A stretch of 64,000 nucleotides of DNA from assembly GCF_026898115.1 (NCBI RefSeq), contig NZ_CP114036.1, forward strand, positions 4,148,001 through 4,212,000. Reading direction: 5' to 3'. Source of the DNA: Streptomyces sp. S465. Lineage in GTDB: Bacteria; Actinomycetota; Actinomycetes; Streptomycetales; Streptomycetaceae. The translations under genes were made by a program, and so were the position numbers. Within the stretch, counting starts at the first letter, position 1; each line of letters begins with the position of its first letter. Under the pieces are notes generated by a model. It did no database searches. It was given only the letters and a program-made list of their open reading frames with translations, and had not been told where the DNA came from. Shown here in pieces: positions 57,560-64,000 of this stretch.

Positions 57560-59002
57560 TCACAGGTCGGTGGCCTCGTGGTTGGTGAGGCCGTACTGGG
57601 TGGCGATCGGGTTCCACAGCCCCGAGGCCGTCTTCTTGGCCTCGGTCGCCTCGCCGCTCGCCCGCTCGGCCGCCCCGACCCGGGGCGTACGGCGGGCCTT
57701 GCCCTTGGGGCAGCCCTTCTTGCCGCCGACCTGATCGGCCCAGGCCGCGTACTCGTTGTCGGCCCTGGCCGAGGACTTCCACGCCTTGGTCAGGGCGGCG
57801 GTCAGCTCGGTGTGGTTGGGCAGCTTGTCCACCGACAGCTTGCCCAGCCGGGTCACCAGGTCATTGCGCTGGCCCGCGGCCGTCCGCAGGTCCGAGGCCG
57901 CCGTGGACAGGTCCTTACAGGACTTGATGTTGTCCACGGCCTTGATCACCGAGGCCCGGCTGTTGTTGCTGTCGGCGAGCAGCGCGTCCAGCGCCTTCGC
58001 CTGCGGCTCGGCGGGGTCGGTGGTCTTGGACGGCTCCGCGGCGCTCGGCGAGGAGCTGCTCAGCGTCGTGGCCTTCTTCTCGTCGTCGCCGCCCGTGCTG
58101 AGCGCCGCCCCGGCGGCGAGCCCGGCGATGCCGCAGCCCGCCACGACGATGCCGATGACCATGCCGCGCGACATCCGGCGCCGCCCACCGCCGCCGCCAG
58201 TGCCACCGCCGCCCCCACCACCGGTCGGCGGCGGAACGTCGCTGAACTGCGGAAGCTGCTGCGTCTCCGCGGCGCCGCCGTCACGGAACAGCCCGTCGAA
58301 CTCCGACGGCGGCGGCCGGTCCCCGGGGCGGCCGGGACGGATCGCGAACGGGGGGCTGCCGGGCCGCTCCGGAACCGGCGGCGTGGGCGGGAGCACCGCG
58401 GTCTCCTCGGCCGCGGACTGCTGACGGTGGGCTCCCCGGTGGCCGGGACGGACGGCACGCAGCTGGGTGGTGGACTCGGCGGCCGACTCGGGCAGGTTCT
58501 CGGGCGGCAGCGGCACGCTCTTGACCGGGGCGAGCGTGGTGGTGGGGGTGTCCAGGGGCGGCGGGGCCTCGCCCGGGACCGGGGGAATGACCTGAGTCGC
58601 CTCGGCGTCGGGCTGCGGCGGCAGCACCTGGGTCTCCTCGGCGGGGTTGAACGGCGGCTGGGCCGGTCTCTCCGGCGGCAGCGGCCCGCCCTGCTGCTCC
58701 GGCGGCGACCAGCCCTGCTGCTCCGGCGGCAGCGGCCCGCCCTGCTGCTCCGGCGGCGACCAGCCCTGCTGCTCCGGCGGCAGCGGCCCGCCGAACTCTC
58801 CCTGCGGCGCCTGCGGCGGCAGTTCCGCGGCGCCCTGCGGCCCCCAAGGCTGCCCCCATGCCTGCCCCCCGGCCGGGGCCCCCTGATGGGTCTGCGAGGG
58901 CCGGTAGTCCCCCTGAGCGGGCAGCACGACCCCCTCACGCACGGGCTGCGCGGGCGGGACCGCAGGAAACTGCGGCTCGTTCCCCTGACCGCTCTGCGTC
59001 AC
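57560..59002 (-). CDS. Proline-rich single-pass membrane protein
   Basis: A 480-residue protein. The N-terminal ~275 residues are Pro/Gln/Glu-rich, with a 17-residue unit GPLPPEQQGWSPPEQQG repeated exactly twice (about 72-105) and a third partial copy. A Gly/Arg stretch leads to one membrane helix (VIGIVVAGCGIAGLAAGAAL, about 281-300), then an outer helical domain with single Cys residues (SCKDL, GCPKG) that may pair. No family recognised. ATG 59002. Confidence 0.85.
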   Translation of the reverse strand: MTQSGQGNEPQFPAVPPAQPVREGVVLPAQGDYRPSQTHQGAPAGGQAWGQPWGPQGAAELPPQAPQGEFGGPLPPEQQGWSPPEQQGGPLPPEQQGWSPPEQQGGPLPPERPAQPPFNPAEETQVLPPQPDAEATQVIPPVPGEAPPPLDTPTTTLAPVKSVPLPPENLPESAAESTTQLRAVRPGHRGAHRQQSAAEETAVLPPTPPVPERPGSPPFAIRPGRPGDRPPPSEFDGLFRDGGAAETQQLPQFSDVPPPTGGGGGGGTGGGGGRRRMSRGMVIGIVVAGCGIAGLAAGAALSTGGDDEKKATTLSSSSPSAAEPSKTTDPAEPQAKALDALLADSNNSRASVIKAVDNIKSCKDLSTAASDLRTAAGQRNDLVTRLGKLSVDKLPNHTELTAALTKAWKSSARADNEYAAWADQVGGKKGCPKGKARRTPRVGAAERASGEATEAKKTASGLWNPIATQYGLTNHEATDL

Positions 59003-59226
59003 CGGGACTCCTTGGCTATACGGAACTACGGAATCGTCGGCTCACGCTACCGGTTCCCCGGACGGCTCGGTGCCCGGGAGACAGCCCGACAAGGGAGACA
59101 CTGGTCACCGCGCCCCAGGGCGAACCACCATGAACGAGGCGTCGCGCGGCGACGACACGGAGGCTATGAGACGGCGGCACCACCCCGCCCCTCCGCCCAC
59201 CCCCACACCACCATCCAGCGGCCCGC

Positions 59227-60624
59227 TCAGCCGACCTGCACCTGCAACCGCGCCCCGAACTCCCGCACCACCGGCTCGTCCCGATACGGCTCCAACCGCT
59301 GCTGGAAGTCGTCCAGATACTCCGCGCCCCGGTTGGACCGCAGCGTGCCCAGCAGATCCACCGCCTGGGTGCCGACATGGCACGCCTGCTCCACCTCGCG
59401 CTGCTGCACATGCGCCGTGGCCAGCAGCAGCAGCCCGATCGCCCGCCGCCGGACGCGCCCCTCCGGATGCCCCTCCAGGGCCTCCTCGGCGCGCCGCCGG
59501 GCCTGTTCGGCCTGGCCGAGGTCGCGGTGGCAGTGGGCCAGCTCATCAGCCAGATACGCATGGTCGAAGTGGCGGATCCAGGTGGGGTCGTCCCCCGTGA
59601 CGGAGCCCGGACCGCTCCCCACCGCCCGCTCCATCGCGTCCAGCGCGCGCCCGGCCGCGGACTGGCAGGCCCGCGCGTCCCCCATCAGGGCGTGGCCGCG
59701 CGCCTCGGCGGCCAGGAACATCGACTCGGCGCGGGGCGGCACCTGCCCGCGCGCGCCCTCCTGCGCGGCCTTCGCCAACTGGGCGATCTCCCGGGGATTT
59801 CCCAGCTGGGCGGCGAGATGGCTCATACCGGCGGCGAGCACATAGCCGCCGTAGCCCCGGTCCCCGGCGGCCTGGGCGAGCCGCAGCGCCTGGATGTAGT
59901 ACCGCTGGGCGAGCCCCGACTGGCCGGTATCGACCGCCATATAGCCGGCCAGCTCCGTCAACCGGGAGACGGCGGCGAAGAGTTCGCGCCCCACGGCCTC
60001 GGTGTACGAGCCGGCCAGCAGCCCGGAGACCACGCTGTTCAGATAGTGGACGACGACGGGGCGCACATGGCCGCTGCCGTAGCGGTGGTCGAGGTCGACC
60101 AGCGCGTCCGTGGTGGCCCGCACCGCCGCGACGTCGGACCGCCCCACCCGGGCGCCCGCGCTGCGCGCGACCTGCGGGTCCGCACCGGTGATCAGCCAGT
60201 CACGGCTGGGCTCGACCAGCGCGGAGGCGGCGACCGTCGAACCGCTCAGGAAGTCACGGCGCCCGACATCGCTCCGCCACAGCTCGCAGACCTGCTCTAT
60301 CGCGCCGAGCACGGTGGGCGAGAACTGGAGACCGACCCCGGAGGCCAGGTTCTTGCCGTTGGCCATGCCGATCTCGTCGATCGTGACCGTACGGCCCAGC
60401 TTGCGGCCGAGCGCCTCGGCGATGATGCCCGGCGCCCGGCCCCGGGGCTGCTGGCCGCGCAGCCAACGGGCGACCGACGTCTTGTCGTAGCGCAGGTCGA
60501 GACCGTGCTCGGCGCCGCACATGTTGACCCTGCGCGCCAACCCGGCGTTGGAGCAGCCGGCTTCCTGGATGAGCGCTTGCAGCCGTTCGTTCGGCTGCCG
60601 CGCCACAAGCGGCCTAGCGGCCAT
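59227..60624 (-). CDS. Helix-turn-helix/TPR transcriptional regulator
   Basis: A 465-residue protein from ATG 60624 with GGGGG upstream. An HTH-like N-terminus (MAARPLVARQPNERLQALIQ, SNAGLARRVN, TSVARWLRGQQPRGRAPGII) is followed by a TPR-like helical C-terminal part (AQRYYIQALRLAQAAGDRGYGG; LADELAHCHRDLGQAEQARR). Highly conserved among Streptomyces as far as I recall, of the type of regulators of sporulation and antibiotic production, but the exact name is not sure. Divergent from a Prim-Pol protein. Confidence 0.88.
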   Translation of the reverse strand: MAARPLVARQPNERLQALIQEAGCSNAGLARRVNMCGAEHGLDLRYDKTSVARWLRGQQPRGRAPGIIAEALGRKLGRTVTIDEIGMANGKNLASGVGLQFSPTVLGAIEQVCELWRSDVGRRDFLSGSTVAASALVEPSRDWLITGADPQVARSAGARVGRSDVAAVRATTDALVDLDHRYGSGHVRPVVVHYLNSVVSGLLAGSYTEAVGRELFAAVSRLTELAGYMAVDTGQSGLAQRYYIQALRLAQAAGDRGYGGYVLAAGMSHLAAQLGNPREIAQLAKAAQEGARGQVPPRAESMFLAAEARGHALMGDARACQSAAGRALDAMERAVGSGPGSVTGDDPTWIRHFDHAYLADELAHCHRDLGQAEQARRRAEEALEGHPEGRVRRRAIGLLLLATAHVQQREVEQACHVGTQAVDLLGTLRSNRGAEYLDDFQQRLEPYRDEPVVREFGARLQVQVG

Positions 60625-61022
60625 GGCGTTACCCCCAGTGACTGCTTGCGTTCTCGGCGTATCCGTCCCTGTGCTGAGTGATGCCCAGCGCATATCGCAG
60701 CTATACGGTGAATGCGGAACTTGCCCGTATTGACCGCATCGTTCGCATAACCCGCATAACTTCGTTCGCGCACGGCGCCGAGACGAGTCCGGGACCGCCC
60801 TCCCCCTGGCGTCGCGGCATGGCCGCCGGACACTCGCACGCCCGTCACGCATGGTGGCTACCCGCTTACCCAGCCGCGACCCCGCACGCGCCCCCGCCCG
60901 TGCTCCCATGCGCCCCGCCGTGCCGTCACCGCGCGTCCCGGCCCCCTGACGGCACCGCCCGTGCGGGGCCCGGCCCGTAACCCCCGTTGACGGCGGAAGT
61001 TGTCCTGAGCGTGGAAGAGACC
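60625..61022. promoter_or_regulatory. Divergent control region of the HTH/TPR and Prim-Pol genes
   Basis: About 400 bases without a gene. Two CGCATAAC words 9 bp apart (60744, 60753), in an AT-rich patch at 60700-60780, mark the likely promoter of the leftward regulator. The rest is high G+C and unremarkable. Confidence 0.45.
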
Positions 61023-61715
61023 ATGGACGTGACAGGACCATCGCGGTTCCCCGCGGAACCATCGCACATCCCCGCGGAACCATCGCAGATCCCCCAGCAG
61101 CGCGGGGAGCGGCTGCGCGACGCCGCGGTGCGATACGCCGAGGAGCGGCACTGGGACGTGCTCTCCGGCGCCTGGCTGGAGGCCCTGGACGGGGACGGGG
61201 TGGCGCGCTGCTCCTGCGGGACCGCCGACTGCCCGGCCCCCGGCGCGCATCCGACCGGCCGGGACTGGGTGAACCAGGCCACGGGCAGCACGGTGGTGAT
61301 CCGCCGCATGTGGGCCAGGACGCCGCGCGCCGCCATCCTGCTGCCCACCGGCCGCACCTTCGACGCGCTCGACGTACCGGAGTCGGCGGGCTGCCTGGCG
61401 CTCGCGCGGATGGAGCGCCGCCGGGTCGAGCTGGGTCCGGTCACCTGCACCCCCGGGCGCCGGATGCTCTTCTTCGTCCTCCCGGGCGCCGCCGCCAAGG
61501 TCCCCGACCTGCTGCGCGATCTGGGCTGGCCGCCGAACGCGATCGACCTGACCGCGCGCGGCGAGGGCGACTACGTCGTGGCGCCCCCGACCCGGGTGGG
61601 CCACCGCGGCCCCATCCAGTGGGCCCGCCGGCCCACCGCCGCCAACCGCTGGCTCCCCGACGCCCAGGAACTCGTGAGCGCCCTCGCCTACGCCTGCGGC
61701 CGCGAGCGCCGCTGA
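61023..61715 (+). CDS. Small bifunctional DNA primase/polymerase (Prim-Pol) domain protein
   Basis: A 230-residue protein. An N-terminal PAEPSHI/PAEPSQI repeat (a 21-bp DNA duplication at 61056-61097) is followed by a domain with AVRYAEERHWDVLSGAWLEA, a Cys cluster CSCGTADC...H, and GDYVVAPPTRVG that match the bifunctional DNA primase/polymerase N-terminal family widespread in Streptomyces. The acidic metal-binding residues of active Prim-Pol are not obvious, so activity is unsure. ATG 61023 is preferred for its GGAAGAG; GTG 61011 is possible. Confidence 0.78.
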   Translation: MDVTGPSRFPAEPSHIPAEPSQIPQQRGERLRDAAVRYAEERHWDVLSGAWLEALDGDGVARCSCGTADCPAPGAHPTGRDWVNQATGSTVVIRRMWARTPRAAILLPTGRTFDALDVPESAGCLALARMERRRVELGPVTCTPGRRMLFFVLPGAAAKVPDLLRDLGWPPNAIDLTARGEGDYVVAPPTRVGHRGPIQWARRPTAANRWLPDAQELVSALAYACGRERR

Positions 61716-61852
61716 AGCGCCGGGGCCGCTGAAACGCCCGCACCGCTGAGGCGTCGGACCCCTCCCCGGCTCGGCCCCTATCGTGGAGCGACGGGCGGAG
61801 GTCGGCAAGTCCGGGCCCCCGCCGGCACATCAGAACGGAACGGGGTAAGCCG

Positions 61853-62668
61853 GTGCCGCAGGAGCAGCCAGCACACAACACACAGCCGTCCAGGGCCGCC
61901 GCCGTGCGGGTGAGCGGCCTGTCGAAGCGTTACGGGGAGCAGATCGCGGTCGCGGGGATCGATCTGGAGCTGCCCGCCGGGCAGTTCATCGGACTCGTCG
62001 GGCCCAACGGCGCCGGTAAGACCACCACGCTGTCGATGATCACCGGCCTGCTGCGCCCGGACTCGGGGACCGTGGAGATCGGCGGTTACGACGTCTGGCG
62101 GGACCCGGTCGAGGTCAAGGCGCGGATCGGGGTGCTGCCGGAGGGGCTCCGGATGTTCGAGCGGCTCTCCGGCCGGGAGCTGCTCACCTACATGGGACGG
62201 CTGCGCGGGCTGCCCGGCGAGGAGGTCGACAAGCGCGCCACCCAGCTGCTGGACGTCCTGGATCTCGCGGGCTCCCAGAGCAAGCTGGTCATCGACTACT
62301 CCACCGGGATGCGGAAGAAGATCGGCCTGGCCACCGCGCTGCTCCACAACCCCGAAGTCCTCTTCCTCGACGAGCCGTTCGAGGGCGTGGACCCGGTCTC
62401 CGCCCAGACCATCCGCGGCGTCCTGGAGCGCTACACCCGCTCGGGCGCGACCGTCGTGTTCTCCAGCCATGTCATGGAGCTGGTGGAGTCGCTGTGCGAC
62501 TGGGTCGCGGTGATCGCGAAAGGCCGGATCCGGGCCCACGGCCCGCTGGCCGAGGTGCGGGGCGACGCGCCCTCCCTCCAGAACGCCTTCCTGGAACTGG
62601 TGGGCGCGAACCGGCGCCTGGCGGGCCAGAGCCAGAGCCTCGACTGGCTGGGCGGCGGCGCCCGATGA
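61853..62668 (+). CDS. ABC transporter ATP-binding protein
   Basis: A 271-residue ATPase: Walker A GPNGAGKTT, Walker B VLFLDEPFE, signature YSTGMRKKIGLATALL of the ABC-2 exporter type, and switch His in VVFSSHVMEL. GTG 61853. It overlaps the downstream permease start by 4 bp (ATGA at 62665-62668), making a two-gene exporter. Substrate unknown. Confidence 0.95.
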   Translation: MPQEQPAHNTQPSRAAAVRVSGLSKRYGEQIAVAGIDLELPAGQFIGLVGPNGAGKTTTLSMITGLLRPDSGTVEIGGYDVWRDPVEVKARIGVLPEGLRMFERLSGRELLTYMGRLRGLPGEEVDKRATQLLDVLDLAGSQSKLVIDYSTGMRKKIGLATALLHNPEVLFLDEPFEGVDPVSAQTIRGVLERYTRSGATVVFSSHVMELVESLCDWVAVIAKGRIRAHGPLAEVRGDAPSLQNAFLELVGANRRLAGQSQSLDWLGGGAR

Positions 62669-64000
62669 CGCTCACCGACCCGCTCGACGCCGGCGGTCCG
62701 CCCGGCACCAAGGGCCCGTTCGACGCCAAGGGGCCGCTCGACGCCGCGGCGCCCGCGCCGCCCGCCGCCCCCACCGGCTCCCCCACCCCCGTCTTCGTCG
62801 CGCTGAAGCTGACGCTGCTGCGCAACGGACTGCGCCAGTCGGCCGGCCGGCGGGCCGCGTATGTCTCCTCGATCGTGGTGACGCTGCTGTTCGCCGCGTT
62901 GCAGTTGCTCGGTCTGGTGCTGCTGCGCGGCCACGCCCACGTCGACGCGCTGGTCACGGTGTTGACGGCGGTGCTGGCCCTCGGCTGGGCGGTGATGCCG
63001 CTGTTCTTCCCCGGCGGCGACGAGACCCTCGACCCGACCCGGCTGGTGATGCTGCCGCTGCGCCCGCGCTCGCTGATCACCGCGCTGCTGGTGTCCTCGC
63101 TGATCGGCATCGGTCCGCTGTTCACCGTGACCCTGGCGGCCGGTTCGGCCGTCGCCGTCGCGCATGGGGCGGCGGCCGCGGTGGCGGCGGCGGTCGCCGT
63201 GGTGCTCACGGTGTTGGTGTGCGTGGCGCTGGCCCGCGCCGTCGCAACGGCCAACACCCGCCTGCTGACCAGCCGCAAGGGCCGCGATCTGGCGCTGCTC
63301 AGCGGTCTGTTCGTGGCGATCGGCGCGCAGTTCGTGAACCTCGGGGCCCAGCAGCTCGGCGGCGAGAACGGCCTGGCCGTGCTGGAGCCGGCCGCGAAGG
63401 TGCTGCGCTGGGTGCCGCCCGCGGCGGCGGTCGACGCCGTCCAGGGCGTGAGCGACGGCGCCTACGGGGTCGCCGCCGCCCAGTTCGCCCTGACGGCGGG
63501 GGCGTTGGCGCTGCTGCTGTGGTGGTGGACGGGGAGCCTCACCCATCTGATGACCACCCCCGATGCCTCCACCCTCCAGGCGGTGGCCCCGCGCGCGCGG
63601 CGGCGCTCCGGGGCGGCCGGCACCCCGGACGCCTCGGGCCCGTTCGCCCGGCTGCTGCCCGCCGGCCGCACCGGCACGGTGCTGCTGCGGACGCTGCGCT
63701 ACGCCCTGCGGGACCCGAAGACCAAGTCGGCGTGGGTCACCTCGGTGGGTATCGGCCTGCTGCTGCCGGTCATCACCGCGGTCCAGGGCAATGGCTCGGT
63801 CTATACGGCGTGCTGGGCGTCGGGGCTGTTCGGCATGCAGATGTACAACCAGTTCGGGCAGGACACCTCCGCCTTCTGGATGGTCGCGCAGACGATCTCC
63901 TCGCGGCGTGACGCCTATCTGGAGCTGCGGGGGCGTGCGCTGGCACTCCTGTTGGTCGCGGTGCCGTACGTGGCGTTGGCGGTGGTCGGCTCCGGCTTCT
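62665..64000 (+). CDS. ABC-2 type transporter permease (partial, runs off the right edge)
   Basis: From ATG 62665 there are 445 complete codons and no stop before the window ends. A Pro/Ala-rich N-terminal tail (~38 residues) is followed by many membrane helices (AAYVSSIVVTLLFAALQLLGLVLL, ALARAVATANTRLL, YALRDPKTKSAWVTSVGIGLLL). It forms an exporter with the ATPase upstream. The C-terminus is missing. Confidence 0.9.
   Translation, partial: MTLTDPLDAGGPPGTKGPFDAKGPLDAAAPAPPAAPTGSPTPVFVALKLTLLRNGLRQSAGRRAAYVSSIVVTLLFAALQLLGLVLLRGHAHVDALVTVLTAVLALGWAVMPLFFPGGDETLDPTRLVMLPLRPRSLITALLVSSLIGIGPLFTVTLAAGSAVAVAHGAAAAVAAAVAVVLTVLVCVALARAVATANTRLLTSRKGRDLALLSGLFVAIGAQFVNLGAQQLGGENGLAVLEPAAKVLRWVPPAAAVDAVQGVSDGAYGVAAAQFALTAGALALLLWWWTGSLTHLMTTPDASTLQAVAPRARRRSGAAGTPDASGPFARLLPAGRTGTVLLRTLRYALRDPKTKSAWVTSVGIGLLLPVITAVQGNGSVYTACWASGLFGMQMYNQFGQDTSAFWMVAQTISSRRDAYLELRGRALALLLVAVPYVALAVVGSGF

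Noticed and set aside
62281..62330. ABC signature STGM instead of LSGGQ, as a possible defect
   Set aside because: STGM(R)KK is normal in ABC-2 type exporters of this group.

Overview
The window is chromosomal DNA from a Streptomyces-type actinomycete. Support for this: very high G+C with extreme third-position bias, many GTG/TTG starts, rare TTA codons (two found, both in regulatory or developmental-type genes), and family content typical of the genus (IcmB, PcrA next to NlpC/P60 hydrolases, tandem Ser/Thr kinases, LAETG sortase substrate, SCO4402-type protein). It looks like ordinary core/arm-proximal chromosome. I saw no insertion sequence, prophage, CRISPR array, rRNA or tRNA. Both edges cut genes: DUF5682 on the left and an ABC permease on the right.

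1-5.8 kb: a divergent cluster of MoxR AAA+ ATPase and DUF5682 on the minus strand against SWIM zinc finger and DUF5691 on the plus strand. The divergent promoter region matches the RecA-independent DNA-damage (PafBC-type) promoter pattern TTGTCRGTG-N8-TAnnnT, and pcrA at 11.85 kb carries the same pattern, so these look like DNA-damage genes. 5.8-16 kb: a repeat-rich spacer, icmB, then a cell-wall block (M23 endopeptidase, pcrA, NlpC/P60 behind a c-di-AMP ydaO-type riboswitch, L,D-transpeptidase, a small membrane protein, and a second NlpC/P60 with a TTA codon).

16-23 kb: accessory redox and regulation genes (two SDRs, nitroreductase, two TetR regulators with visible palindromes, an XRE/MmyB-like regulator, an FAD monooxygenase). 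23-29 kb: an envelope-stress-like PspC/histidine kinase/LuxR regulator block and a first Ser/Thr kinase. 29-35 kb: DoxX, a membrane protein, class II aldolase, Uma2 nuclease, guaA, and a chorismate mutase preceded by what looks like a Phe/Tyr leader-peptide attenuator. 35-48.7 kb: LAETG surface protein, GMC oxidoreductase with a ferredoxin-like Cys motif, succinate-semialdehyde dehydrogenase, two tandem Ser/Thr kinases, M64 peptidase, alpha/beta hydrolase and an HTH-TPR regulator.

49-54.6 kb: a NarL-type two-component pair, a minisatellite-like spacer, a STAS protein, and a TTA-containing sigma factor translationally coupled to an anti-sigma/MDMPI fusion. 54.6-64 kb: purU, SCO4402-type protein, a substrate-binding lipoprotein, a proline-rich membrane protein, an HTH-TPR regulator, a small Prim-Pol protein and an ABC-2 type exporter.

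Spacers here are unusually rich in short tandem duplications (periods 21, 22, 30, 41, 45 and 170 bp). Function assignments rest on motifs and recall of families; no searches were run.
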